From: Candidatus Bipolaricaulis anaerobius
GTDB lineage: Bacteria > Bipolaricaulota > Bipolaricaulia > Bipolaricaulales > Bipolaricaulaceae
Direction of reading: 5' to 3'
Length of the DNA stretch: 64,000 nt
Assembly: GCF_900465355.1 (NCBI RefSeq)
Contig: NZ_LS483254.1
Location: forward strand, 1 to 64,000
In this document: positions 8,378 to 16,704 of the stretch, one piece after another
How the letters are laid out: the number at the start of each line of letters is the position of its first letter
Numbering within the stretch: position 1 is the first letter of the stretch
Made by a program: the position numbers and the translations under genes
The notes under the pieces: generated by a model
Told to the model about the DNA's origin: nothing
Databases searched by the model: none
Seen by the model: the letters and a program-made list of their open reading frames with translations, nothing else

Positions 8378-9699
8378 TGGACATCCTCAAGCAGGCAGCG
8401 CACAAGGCGGAAGCAGCGGAGCTCTACGAGGAACTGCGCGAAGGCGTGGCCGTCAATTTCAACGGCGGGGAGATCGAGACCGCCGGGTCGGAGGCGGTGC
8501 GCGGGCGCGCGCTGCGGGTGATCGCGGGGGGGAGGCTGGGGTTCGCGTCCACAGCCGGGGGGAGCGACGATGCCCTCCTCACCTCCGCCCTCCTCGCTGC
8601 CTCTCACGGCGACCCGGCCCCGTTCCGGTTCGCGGGGAAGGACGGACCGCAGACGGCGGTCCCCGTCCTCGACCGGGAGGTAGCGGGGATCGGGGTGGAG
8701 GACCTCATCACGTGGGGCGAGGACGCCGTGCGGCGGATCCGCGATGAGTTCCCCGAGCTCATCATCAACGCCTCGCTCGGGCGGGGGACGCACGAGGTCG
8801 CGGTGCACACCTCGACCGGCGGCGAGTGGAGCGAGAAGAGGTCGTACCTCTCGATGGCCGTCGAGGCTAAACTCATCCGCCAGGGGGACATCTGGAGCGT
8901 GGACGCGTTCCGGTCCGTGCGGCGGGCGTCCGACCTCGACCGCGAGGCCCTCCTCGGGGACCTCCTCCGCGAACTCCGGTGGGGGCGGAAGATCGCCGCC
9001 CCGCCCACAGGGAGGCCCCCGGTCCTGTTCCTCCCCAGTGGCCTCCCCGTCCTCCTCTTACCCCTCATGATCGGGTTCTCCGGGCTGTCCGTGTTCCTCG
9101 GGACCTCCCCGTTGAAGGGCCGCCTCGGGGAGGCCGCGTTCGATCCGCGCCTTTCCCTGACCGACGACGGGGTGATCCCGTTCGGCCCGCGGTCGCGGTC
9201 GTTCGACGACGAGGGGGTGCCCACGGGGAAGCTCCCCCTCATCGACCGCGGCGTGGTCCGCAGCTTCTACTACGACCTCCGGGCTGCGGCCCTGGCCAAG
9301 GCGAAGCCCACCGGAAACGGGATCAAGGGCGGTCCCCTCGGCGGGGGAGGGTTCCGCGTCCCCCCGGGCCCTGCCTCCCGCCACCTCACCCTCGCCCCCG
9401 GGGCGGGGACCCTGGACGACCTCATCCGCGAGATGAAGGACGGCCTCATCGTGGCCGGGGTGCTCGGCCTGGGACAGGGGAACATCCAATCCGGTGCGTT
9501 CTCGAACAACGTCGGGATCGGGTTCGCGGTGCAGGGAGGGGTGGTCGTGGGCCGGGTGAAGAACACCATGATCGCCGGCAACGCCTACGATGTCCTCAAG
9601 GACGGCGTGGTCGCGATCGGGGGCGATCGGGAGTGGGTGTTCGGCGGGTTCCACCTCCCCCCGTTCCGCACCCGAAATATAGTCGTAGTCGCCCAATAA
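8377..9699 (+). CDS. tldE: TldE/PmbA-family protease partner
   Basis: The non-catalytic partner of TldD, 440 residues from the coupled ATG at 8377. It has the same fold but no HExxxH. Conserved PmbA blocks are present: FDDEGVPTGKLPLIDRGVVRSFYYDLRAAALAKAKPTGNG and the end LGQGNIQSGAFSNNVGIGFAVQGGVVVGRVKNTMIAGNAYDVL. It forms the heterodimer with the adjacent tldD product in the cytosol. Confidence 0.94.
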   Translation: MDILKQAAHKAEAAELYEELREGVAVNFNGGEIETAGSEAVRGRALRVIAGGRLGFASTAGGSDDALLTSALLAASHGDPAPFRFAGKDGPQTAVPVLDREVAGIGVEDLITWGEDAVRRIRDEFPELIINASLGRGTHEVAVHTSTGGEWSEKRSYLSMAVEAKLIRQGDIWSVDAFRSVRRASDLDREALLGDLLRELRWGRKIAAPPTGRPPVLFLPSGLPVLLLPLMIGFSGLSVFLGTSPLKGRLGEAAFDPRLSLTDDGVIPFGPRSRSFDDEGVPTGKLPLIDRGVVRSFYYDLRAAALAKAKPTGNGIKGGPLGGGGFRVPPGPASRHLTLAPGAGTLDDLIREMKDGLIVAGVLGLGQGNIQSGAFSNNVGIGFAVQGGVVVGRVKNTMIAGNAYDVLKDGVVAIGGDREWVFGGFHLPPFRTRNIVVVAQ

Positions 9700-9701
9700 C
9701 C

Positions 9702-9730
9702 TTGACTTGCAACAGTGTTTTGTTACACTG
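9702..9730 (+). promoter_or_regulatory. Promoter with overlapping inverted repeat, upstream of yhbD-like gene
   Basis: TTGACT (9702-9707), a 16 bp spacer and TACACT (9724-9729). Superimposed is a perfect dyad, CAGTGT (9713-9718), six bases, ACACTG (9725-9730), which covers the spacer and -10. The first gene of the operon has a MerR-like N-terminus, so autoregulation at this dyad is a reasonable inference. Confidence 0.6.
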
Positions 9731-9749
9731 GCCTCGCTAGGGGGTGGGC

Positions 9750-10388
9750 ATGGATGAAGATTTGATCGCGAAGAAGGACGTCCTGGAACAGACCGGGATC
9801 TCATACGGCCAGCTCTACCGTTGGAAGCGCAAGGGCCTCATCCCCGAGGCGTGGTTCATCCGCAAGGCGACGGTCACGGGCCAGGAGACGTTCTTTCCCC
9901 GGGACAAGATCCTGACCCGCATCGAGCAGATCCGCTCCCTCAAGGAGGAGCAGTCGCTCGATGAGCTGGTGCAGATCCTTGCCCCCGAGGCATCCCCGGA
10001 GTGCGTGCAGCACGACAACCCGGCGGCACTGACCCCGATCGGGGCCGAGGGCCGCAAGCTTTTGTGGAAGGAGCGCGGGTACACGTTCGGCGAGCTGGTG
10101 GCCCTGGCGTGCGGGGCGCAGGCGATGCGGTCCGGGACCCGCCCGGCGGAGGCGAAGCTCCTCGTGGACCTCGTGCGCGCCGAGGAGGCGGCCGTCCGCA
10201 CGTCCACCGGGATGACGGCCCTCCTCGCTGAGAAGGCGTTCGACCAGGAGGGGATCTCGGTGCGGCTGACGCTGGGGGTGCTCGGGCACGAGCCCCTCAA
10301 GCTCGACCGCGAATCGCGGATCAAGCACCGGGTGGACCTGGAGCAGATCACAGAGCAGGTGAAGCTGGCGCTGAGGGAGGTGGCGTAG
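9750..10388 (+). CDS. YhbD-like regulator with MerR-type helix-turn-helix (DUF4004)
   Basis: A 212-residue protein. Residues about 3-60 match the YhbD N-terminus: [29 protein letters not shown] and then [14 protein letters not shown], a MerR-like winged helix. The rest is helical with a DELVQIL stretch. ATG at 9750 is preferred because AGGGGG lies five bases upstream; GTG at 9744 is the alternative. It abuts the bactofilin-like gene. In Bacillus subtilis yhbD lies beside the bactofilin genes yhbE/yhbF, so the neighbourhood is shared across distant phyla. Role is probably control of the bactofilin operon (inference). Confidence 0.85.
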   Translation: MDEDLIAKKDVLEQTGISYGQLYRWKRKGLIPEAWFIRKATVTGQETFFPRDKILTRIEQIRSLKEEQSLDELVQILAPEASPECVQHDNPAALTPIGAEGRKLLWKERGYTFGELVALACGAQAMRSGTRPAEAKLLVDLVRAEEAAVRTSTGMTALLAEKAFDQEGISVRLTLGVLGHEPLKLDRESRIKHRVDLEQITEQVKLALREVA

Positions 10389-11117
10389 ATGGAGAGCCAG
10401 AGCGTTTCCATCTCGGGATCAGGGCGGGTCTCTGGCGGCGAGTACACCCAGGTCCGGATCTCCGGCTCGGGGCGGGTGGAGGGGGATGTCATCGCGCAGG
10501 AGATCCGCGTCTCCGGGTCGGCGCGGTTCCAGGGAACGGTGAAGGCGAAGGAGATCTCCGTCTCCGGATCCGGGAAGTTCACGAGCCGGGTGGAGGCCGA
10601 TATCCTCGTCACCTCGGGGAGCTGCGGCATCGAAGGCGATGCTGTGGTGAAGGAACTCCGCTCCTCGGGCGCCCAGCGGATCGGGGGCAGCCTCCGCGGC
10701 CACTACGTCCGGGTGAGCGGCGTGCTCAACGTCGCCTGCGATCTCGAGACCGACGTGTTCAACTCGTCGGGCCGATTCGAGATCGGGGGGCTCCTCTCCG
10801 CGGACCGGGTCGAGGTGAAGCTCGTCGGGGACAGCCGCGCCCGCGAGATCGGCGGGGAGAACATCGACATCCGCGCGAGCTCCGGGTTCAACTTCGGGTT
10901 CAGCCTGAGCCGGGGGCTGCGGTTTGGGGTCGGGATCGGCACCCTCACCGTCGGCGAGATCGAGGGCGACCACATCCACCTCGAAGCGACCACCGCCGAC
11001 GTCGTGCGCGGGAAGATCGTGGACATCGGGCCCGGCTGTCGGATCGGCCGGGTGGAGTACACGGAATCGCTCGAGGTCCATCCCGAGGCCGAAGTGCGGG
11101 AGAAGATCAAGCGATGA
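10389..11117 (+). CDS. Bactofilin-like polymer-forming protein
   Basis: A 242-residue right-handed beta-helix candidate. Six-residue rungs repeat throughout: VSISGSGRVSGG, VRISGSGRVEGDVIAQEIRVSGSARFQGTVKAKEISVSGSGKFTSRVEADI and so on to GPGCRIGRVEYTESLEVHPEAEV. The pattern with G at turns and V/I inward is the bactofilin/YhbE-YhbF type. Such proteins self-assemble into membrane-associated filaments that position envelope machinery. The ATG directly follows the yhbD-like stop, and the end overlaps the next membrane-protein gene by ATGA. Confidence 0.85.
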   Translation: MESQSVSISGSGRVSGGEYTQVRISGSGRVEGDVIAQEIRVSGSARFQGTVKAKEISVSGSGKFTSRVEADILVTSGSCGIEGDAVVKELRSSGAQRIGGSLRGHYVRVSGVLNVACDLETDVFNSSGRFEIGGLLSADRVEVKLVGDSRAREIGGENIDIRASSGFNFGFSLSRGLRFGVGIGTLTVGEIEGDHIHLEATTADVVRGKIVDIGPGCRIGRVEYTESLEVHPEAEVREKIKR

Positions 11118-11353
11118 TCCTGGGAACCGTGTTCGGGCTTTTCGGCCGGGTGATCCGGTTCGTGACGGGGCTCGCCGGAGCCGCGCTTGCGGCGGGCGGG
11201 GCGCTCGTGGGGGTGCTCCTCATCCCGCTGTTTGGGGTCCTCGTCCTCCTCCTGGTGGGGTTGATCCTCGTCCCGCTCCTCCTCGTGGCCGCGATCGCCG
11301 TCGGGGCGTGGTTCCTGTACCGCATCGCCCGTCCGCGCCGCGCGCGCGTGTGA
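11114..11353 (+). CDS. Small membrane protein of the bactofilin operon
   Basis: 79 residues with two long hydrophobic segments (about 16-40 and 42-68) and a basic C-terminus (YRIARPRRARV). It is coupled to the bactofilin gene by ATGA. The likely job is a membrane anchor or partner for the filament protein; this is inferred only from coupling. No family recognised. Confidence 0.7.
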   Translation: MILGTVFGLFGRVIRFVTGLAGAALAAGGALVGVLLIPLFGVLVLLLVGLILVPLLLVAAIAVGAWFLYRIARPRRARV

Positions 11354-11426
11354 GGAGCGCCGCCGGACCCCAACGGGTATCCTTGCCCTGCCTTCGCAAC
11401 CGAGGGGGAAGGCCAAGGAGGAGAAC

Positions 11427-13076
11427 GTGCCCACCGTAAGCGAAGCCGAGTTCTACGCTGCTGTAGACCGGTTCTTCAGCCGGATGCTCGAGGAGATCCC
11501 GGTCGCCGCGACCCAGTTCGGCGACCATCGCTACGACCATCGGCTGGGGGACCACAGCCCGGCCGCCCGGGCCCGCCAGGAGAAGATGCTCCGCGATGCC
11601 CTCGCTGAACTGGAGGCGCTTGACCCCGCGTCGTGGTCCCGCGATGCCCAGATCGACCACGCCCTCATTCGCCAGCTCGCGAAGTCGTTCCGACGCGGGT
11701 TCGAGAAGACGCGCGACCACGAACGGAGCCCGGGGATGTACCTCGACGAGGCCCTGGGGGGCGTATTCCTCCTCCTCATGCGGGACTTCGCCCCACTGCG
11801 CGTGCGGATGAGGAGCGTCGTCGGGCGCCTCGCGGAGGTCCCCCGCGTGCTCAGCCAAGGGAAGGAGAACCTCATCCCAGAACAGGTCCCCAAGGTGTGG
11901 GCGGAGGTCGCGATCGAGGGGGGGAAGCGAAGCCTGGTCCTCTTCCGGACTGTCATCCCGCTTTTGAGCCTCCGCACCCCGCGCCTTGCGCCCCGCGCAG
12001 TCCGCGCCAGCCGGGCCGCTGCGGCTGCGGTTCGGGACTACATCGCGTTCCTGGAGCGGGAGGTCCTTCCCAGGGCACAGGGCGAGTTCGCGGCGGGCAA
12101 AGAGCTCTTCGAGGAGATCCTCCACGAGGACCATTTCCTCGACTACACAGCCGACGAGCTCCTCGAGCGAGGTTGGAAGATCTTCCGGGACACCAAAGCC
12201 CTCATGGAGACCGTCGCCGCGAAGGTCGCCCCGGGGAAGACCGCCCGCGAGATCCTCGACGAGGCAAAGAAGGACCACCCCAAGCGGGGCGAGCTCCTGT
12301 CCGTGTACCGCAAGGAAGTGGAGCGGGTGCGGCGGTTCGTTCAGGAGAAGGGCGTCGCCACCATCCCCCCTGGGGAGAGCCTCACGGTCCAGGCAACCCC
12401 GCCCTCGATGCGGCCCGTCATCCCCTACGCGGCGTACATGATGCCCGGGCCCCTGGAGGAGAAGCAGGAAGGGATCTTCCTCGTCACGCCCGTGGACCGG
12501 TGGATGCCGCGGCAGGCCCAGGAGGAGAAGCTGGCGGGCCACAACTACGCCAAGATCCCGGTAACGTGCCTCCACGAGGCCTACCCGGGCCATCACCTCC
12601 AGCTCGTGTACGCCAACCGGTACACGAAGACCCTCCCCCGCAAGCTGGGGAGCGTCCTCTCCTCCCTGTTCGTGGAGGGGTGGGCGTTCTACTGTGAGGA
12701 GCTCATGGAGGAGCTCGGGTACATCCGCGAGCCGGTGCAGAAACTGGCGCGCCTCAAGGATCAGCTGTGGCGGGCGGCGCGGATCATCCTCGACGTGTCG
12801 CTTCACACCGGGAAGATGACGGTCGAGGAGGCGATTCGGTTCCTCGTGGACGAGGTGGGACTGGAGAGGGCGAACGCCCAGGCCGAGGTCTACCGCTACA
12901 CCGCGGCGCCGACCCAGCCCATGAGCTACCTCATCGGAAAACTCGAGATCCTGAGCGTGATCGAGGAGTACAAGCGGCGGAATCCGGGGGTCCCGTTGCG
13001 GGAGATCCACGACGCGATCCTCTCCTGCGGGTCGCTGCCGCCGAAGCTCCTCCGGGAGCGGCTGTTTCCGGCGTAG
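11427..13076 (+). CDS. DUF885 family protein, metallopeptidase-like
   Basis: A 549-residue protein of the DUF885 family. The conserved motif HEAYPGHHLQ (HExxPGHH) is at about residue 378 and a downstream EGWAFYCEELMEELG supplies the likely third metal ligand, as in HExxH...E gluzincins. The N-terminus FSRMLEEIPVAATQFGDHRYD is also typical. No signal peptide is seen, so it is probably cytosolic. GTG start with AAGGAGGAG just upstream. Substrate unknown; family members are presumed peptidases. Confidence 0.88.
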   Translation: MPTVSEAEFYAAVDRFFSRMLEEIPVAATQFGDHRYDHRLGDHSPAARARQEKMLRDALAELEALDPASWSRDAQIDHALIRQLAKSFRRGFEKTRDHERSPGMYLDEALGGVFLLLMRDFAPLRVRMRSVVGRLAEVPRVLSQGKENLIPEQVPKVWAEVAIEGGKRSLVLFRTVIPLLSLRTPRLAPRAVRASRAAAAAVRDYIAFLEREVLPRAQGEFAAGKELFEEILHEDHFLDYTADELLERGWKIFRDTKALMETVAAKVAPGKTAREILDEAKKDHPKRGELLSVYRKEVERVRRFVQEKGVATIPPGESLTVQATPPSMRPVIPYAAYMMPGPLEEKQEGIFLVTPVDRWMPRQAQEEKLAGHNYAKIPVTCLHEAYPGHHLQLVYANRYTKTLPRKLGSVLSSLFVEGWAFYCEELMEELGYIREPVQKLARLKDQLWRAARIILDVSLHTGKMTVEEAIRFLVDEVGLERANAQAEVYRYTAAPTQPMSYLIGKLEILSVIEEYKRRNPGVPLREIHDAILSCGSLPPKLLRERLFPA

Positions 13077-13099
13077 ACGGACCCTTCAGGGATGTCCCT

Positions 13100-13440
13100 C
13101 ACCTTCCCCCCTCACCCTTGATCCCTCTCCCCCCGTCACCTTTCATTCCTCTCCCCCCGCAGGGGGGAGAGGGTAGGGTGAGGGGAGCCACCCTCCCCCG
13201 CCCCTCCCTCAAGGGAGGGGGAAAAGGACTGGGGGGAGAGGGCAGGTGAGGGGGACACCCTCCCCCGCCCCTCCCTCAAGGGAGGGGGAAAAGGACTGGG
13301 GGGAGAGGGCAGGTGAGGGGGACACTCCTTTCCCCTCTCCCCCCGCAGGGGGGAGAGGGCAGGGTGAGGGGGCCACTCCTTTCCCCTCTCCCCCCGCAGG
13401 GGGGGAGAGGGCAGGGTGAGGGGGGCCGAGGGGCGGAACA
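13100..13440. repeat. Repeat cluster A: GC-rich palindromic repeats
   Basis: It fills the gap between the DUF885 and MFS genes. It holds CCTCTCCCCCC-GCA-GGGGGGAGAGG hairpins flanked by CCCCTCACC and GGTGAGGGG. A unit centred on CCCTCCCTCAAGGGAGGG occurs as two direct copies with a 67-base period (13189-13255, 13256-13322), followed by two copies with a 51-base period from 13323. The MFS ribosome site begins where the repeats stop. No gene supported inside. Confidence 0.9.
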
Positions 13441-13452
13441 AGGAGGAGGCAC

Positions 13453-14688
13453 GTGGAGCGGTGGAAGGCGCGGTTTTTCACGATCTGGACTGGGCAGCAA
13501 TTCTCCCTGTTCGGGAGCTCGGTCGCCCAGTTCGCCCTCGTGTGGTGGCTCACCCAGGAGACCGGGTCGGCGACGGTGCTCGCCACGGCCACCCTCGTTG
13601 CGGTCCTCCCCCAGGTGATCCTGGGCCCATTCGCCGGGGCGCTCATCGACCGGTGGAGCCGCCGCTGGGTGATGGTCGTCGCCGACGGCGTGATCGCCCT
13701 CGCCTCGGCGGGGCTCGGCATCCTCTTCTTCACCGGGCGGATCCAGGTGTGGCACATCTTTTTGGTCAAGGTGATCCGCGGGCTAGGCGGGGCGTTCCAC
13801 TGGCCGACGATGACCGCCTCCACCTCGCTCATGGTCCCCGAGCGGCAGCTTTCCCGGGTGGCCGGCCTGAACCAAACCATGCACGGGGCGATGAACATCG
13901 TCGCTCCGCCCATCGGGGCGATCCTGCTTGCGGTCCTCCCCATGCATGGGATCATGGGGCTCGACATCCTCACCGCCGCCCTCGCCATCGTCCCGCTCCT
14001 CTTCATCCCCATCCCCCAACCCGCTCGGCCGGAGGCGGGGGAGAGGCGACCCTACCTTGTCGAGCTTGGGGAGGGGTTCCGCTACATTTGGGGCTGGAAG
14101 GGGCTCCTCATCGTGCTCTTGGGTGCGGCCCTCATCAACTTCCTCGTCAATCCAGGCTTCTCCCTCCTCCCCTTGTTCGTGGTGAACCATTTTGGGAAGG
14201 GGGCTTTGGAGCTTTCCTGGTTGGAGTCGGCCTTCGGGATCGGGATGATCCTCGGCGGGCTCGTCCTCAGCACTTGGGGTGGATTCCGGCGGCGCATGTT
14301 CACCACCCTCCTCGGGATCGTGGGGATGGGGATCGGCATCCTGGCGATGGGTTTTTTGCCTCCCACCGGCCTCTACCTCGCCCTGGGGGCGTTGTTCCTC
14401 ACGGGGTTCATGGGCCCCATCGCCAATGGGCCGCTTCTGGCCCTCGGGCAGGCGCTGGTGGAACCGGGGATGCAGGGCCGGGTGTTCTCCCTCCTCGGGA
14501 GCCTCTCCGCGGGGATGATGCCGCTCGGGCTGGCGGTGGCCGGGCCGGTGGCCGATCTGTTGGGGATCCAGTTCTGGTACGTGATCGGCGGGGCCGCCAT
14601 GCTCACGCTGGGGGCGGTCGGGTTCCTCCTGCCCCAGGTGCGGCACCTTGAGGATCGCCAGCGGCCCGGCATTCCCCCTCACCCTTGA
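13453..14688 (+). CDS. MFS efflux transporter (MFS_3/EntS-like)
   Basis: A 411-residue, 12-helix major facilitator protein in the inner membrane. It starts with GTG after AAGGAGGAGG. The N-terminal signature WTGQQFSLFGSSVAQFALVWWLTQETGSATVLATATLVAVLPQVILGPFAGALIDRWSRRWVMVVAD carries the motif-A-like loop DRWSRR. This subgroup includes enterobactin and drug exporters; the substrate here is not known. Oddly, the last residues and stop codon (PPHP, then TGA) are read from the first copy of the downstream repeat cluster. Confidence 0.92.
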   Translation: MERWKARFFTIWTGQQFSLFGSSVAQFALVWWLTQETGSATVLATATLVAVLPQVILGPFAGALIDRWSRRWVMVVADGVIALASAGLGILFFTGRIQVWHIFLVKVIRGLGGAFHWPTMTASTSLMVPERQLSRVAGLNQTMHGAMNIVAPPIGAILLAVLPMHGIMGLDILTAALAIVPLLFIPIPQPARPEAGERRPYLVELGEGFRYIWGWKGLLIVLLGAALINFLVNPGFSLLPLFVVNHFGKGALELSWLESAFGIGMILGGLVLSTWGGFRRRMFTTLLGIVGMGIGILAMGFLPPTGLYLALGALFLTGFMGPIANGPLLALGQALVEPGMQGRVFSLLGSLSAGMMPLGLAVAGPVADLLGIQFWYVIGGAAMLTLGAVGFLLPQVRHLEDRQRPGIPPHP

Positions 14689-15055
14689 TCCCTCTCCCCC
14701 CTCACCTTTTGTTCCTCTCCCCCCGGAGGGGGGAGAGGCGAGGTGGGGGGGCACCGCTTTCCCCTCTCCCCACACCGGGGGAGAGGGCAGAGTGAGGGGG
14801 GAGCCACCCTCCCCCACCCCTCCCTTGAGGGAGGGGGAAGAGAAGGAGCTCCCTCAAGGGAGGGAAAGAACGACTCGGGACTGAGGGCGGGGCACCCTCC
14901 TTCCATCCCTCTCCCCCTCACCTTTCGTTCCCACCGGGGGGAGAGGCAAACTGAGGGGAGCTTCCAATCCCTCCCCCCCTCACCTTGTATTCCTCTCCCC
15001 CCCCCGGGGGGAGAGGAGTTAGATGTGAGGGGGAGAGGGGAGGGTGAGGGGGCAC
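14672..15055. repeat. Repeat cluster B
   Basis: It begins inside the end of the MFS gene with CCCCCTCACCCTTGATCC, then alternates CCTCTCCCC...GGGGAGAGG hairpins, a CCCTCCCTTGAGGGAGGG unit and GGTGAGGGG ends. It fills the gap up to the PKD lipoprotein promoter. Confidence 0.88.
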
Positions 15056-15069
15056 GCTGTGCACTGCGA

Positions 15070-15097
15070 TTGCGGGGGCAGACAACACGGGTAAGCT
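15070..15097 (+). promoter_or_regulatory. Likely promoter of PKD lipoprotein gene
   Basis: TTGCGG (15070-15075), 16 bp, TAAGCT (15092-15097), directly after the repeat cluster. GGAGG at 15106-15110 sits five bases before the ATG. Confidence 0.4.
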
Positions 15098-15115
15098 TCC
15101 CATCCGGAGGTTTCC

Positions 15116-15736
15116 ATGAGAAGACATTTCCTCGTTGCGTTCACGGTCGCGGGCTCCCTCGCCCTCAGCGGCTGCTTCTCCCCCGTCACGGGGCTGCGGG
15201 CCGTGATCTCCACCATTCCCAACCCCGCCCAGGGGGCGTACCCGCTCCTCATCACGTTCGACGCCAGCCGGTCGAGCAGCGGCATCGTCGAGTACCTGTG
15301 GTCGTTCGGGGACGGCACCACCGGTTCCGGCCTCACCGTCTCCCACACCTACACCGACCGCGGAACGTACACCGCGTTCCTCACCGTCACCGCCCAGAAC
15401 GGTGACACCGCACAGGCCGAGGTCGCGATCGTCGTCCACTCGAAGAAGCCGGTGGCCAAGTTCACCTTCTCCCCAGCGACCGACCTCAAGGTCGACGAGA
15501 TGGCCCTGTTCGACGCGAGCGCATCCCACGACCCCGACGGCACGGTCGCCGAGTACCTGTGGGACTTCGGCGACGGGTCGTGGACCTCGACGAGCCTCCC
15601 CACCACCCATCACATCTACGGGGAGGAAGGCGAGTACATCGTGACCCTCGTCGTCAAGGATAACGAAGGGGACACCTCGGATCCCTATCCGGGCTCGATC
15701 CGGGTGATCCGGGGCGGGTGCTGTGGGAAAGGCTGA
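15116..15736 (+). CDS. Lipoprotein with two PKD domains
   Basis: A 206-residue exported lipoprotein. The signal peptide ends in the lipobox LALSGC (Cys20). Two PKD beta sandwiches follow: about residues 28-105 (ITFDASRSSSGIVEYLWSFGDG...VSHTYTDRGTYTAFLTV) and 112-200 (ALFDASASHDPDGTVAEYLWDFGDG...THHIYGEEGEYIVTLVV). PKD domains mediate extracellular protein or polysaccharide contacts. The 3' end overlaps the endonuclease V fusion gene by 14 bases, an odd pairing of a surface lipoprotein with a DNA-repair protein. Confidence 0.9.
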   Translation: MRRHFLVAFTVAGSLALSGCFSPVTGLRAVISTIPNPAQGAYPLLITFDASRSSSGIVEYLWSFGDGTTGSGLTVSHTYTDRGTYTAFLTVTAQNGDTAQAEVAIVVHSKKPVAKFTFSPATDLKVDEMALFDASASHDPDGTVAEYLWDFGDGSWTSTSLPTTHHIYGEEGEYIVTLVVKDNEGDTSDPYPGSIRVIRGGCCGKG

Positions 15737-16697
15737 GATCGAGGTCCCCGACCTCCCGCGCACCCTCCGCGCGCTCCTCCTCTCCATCCCTGCCGGCCGG
15801 GTCACCACCTACCGCGCCCTCGCCGAGGCCCTGGGCGATCCGGGGGCGGCCCCATTCATCGCGCAGTGGCTTTCCTCCTCCGAAGCGGAGGACCTGCCCG
15901 TGCACCGCGTGGTCCACGCCTCGGGGGCGGTGGGCCGGGCGTGGGGGGGGACCCAGGACGAGGCGGCGGCGAAGCTCGCTCGGGAAGGGGTGCGCGTGGT
16001 CGGATCGCGGGTGGATCCCCTCGCCCGGTACTTCGTGTGGGACTTCCCGACCGACCGGCCGTTGGCACGGCTCCAGGAGGAGCAGGCGCGGATCGCGGAC
16101 CAGGTGATCCTCGCTCCCCTGCCCGAGGTCGAGACCATCGGAGCGCTCGACGTCGCCTACCGCGATAGCGAGGCCGTCGCCGCGTTCGTCCTTGCGAGCG
16201 CCGATGGGGAGCTGATCGAGCACCTCACCGTTCGTGCTCCGGCCCTGTTCCCGTACATCCCGACCTACCTCTCCTACCGCGAGCTCCCCGCCTACCTTGC
16301 CGCCGTTGCGGCCGCTGCCGAGGCGGGATGGGAGGCGGACGTCCTCCTCGTGGATGGGAACGGGATCCTCCACCCGCGCCGCGCTGGCGTGGCGAGCCAC
16401 CTCGGGGTGCTCCTCGACCGGCCGACGGTCGGGGTGGCCAAGGGGCACCTCTGCGGCCATGCCAACACCGAAGGGATGGCGATCGGGGAGTGGCGGCCCG
16501 TCGTGTTGGACGAAGAGACCGTGGGGGCGGCGATGCGCACCGATCGGAACCGGACCCTGTTCGTATCCCCTGGCCACCGTGCTGACCTCGACGGCGCCAT
16601 CGGGCTCATCCAGGCCCTCACCGCGGGGACGGCCCTTCCTGTTCCGCTCCAGTGGGCGCACGAGGTTTCCGCTGAAGCCGCCCACGCCCCGTCGTAG
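15723..16697 (+). CDS. Alkyltransferase-like (ATL) domain fused to endonuclease V
   Basis: A 324-residue fusion starting with GTG at 15723. Residues about 10-95 are an O6-alkylguanine-transferase DNA-binding domain (PAGRVTTYRALAEALGDPGAAPFIAQWL). The active-site motif reads PVHRVV, with Val60 in place of the acceptor Cys, as in non-catalytic ATL lesion-sensing proteins. Residues about 115-318 are endonuclease V: GALDVAYRD (D143), YLSYRELPAY (E187), LLVDGNGILHPRRAGVASHLGV (D211), SPGHRADLDGA. Endonuclease V cleaves near deoxyinosine. Active AGT-EndoV fusions are known from archaea (Ferroplasma); here the AGT half should only bind. A separate catalytic Ogt is encoded at 51781. Confidence 0.93.
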   Translation: MGKAEIEVPDLPRTLRALLLSIPAGRVTTYRALAEALGDPGAAPFIAQWLSSSEAEDLPVHRVVHASGAVGRAWGGTQDEAAAKLAREGVRVVGSRVDPLARYFVWDFPTDRPLARLQEEQARIADQVILAPLPEVETIGALDVAYRDSEAVAAFVLASADGELIEHLTVRAPALFPYIPTYLSYRELPAYLAAVAAAAEAGWEADVLLVDGNGILHPRRAGVASHLGVLLDRPTVGVAKGHLCGHANTEGMAIGEWRPVVLDEETVGAAMRTDRNRTLFVSPGHRADLDGAIGLIQALTAGTALPVPLQWAHEVSAEAAHAPS

Positions 16698-16704
16698 CGT
16701 CCGT

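Noticed and set aside
13100-13440. CRISPR array
   Set aside because: Repeats are palindromic, vary in length and spacing, have no unique spacers of equal size and no cas genes nearby.
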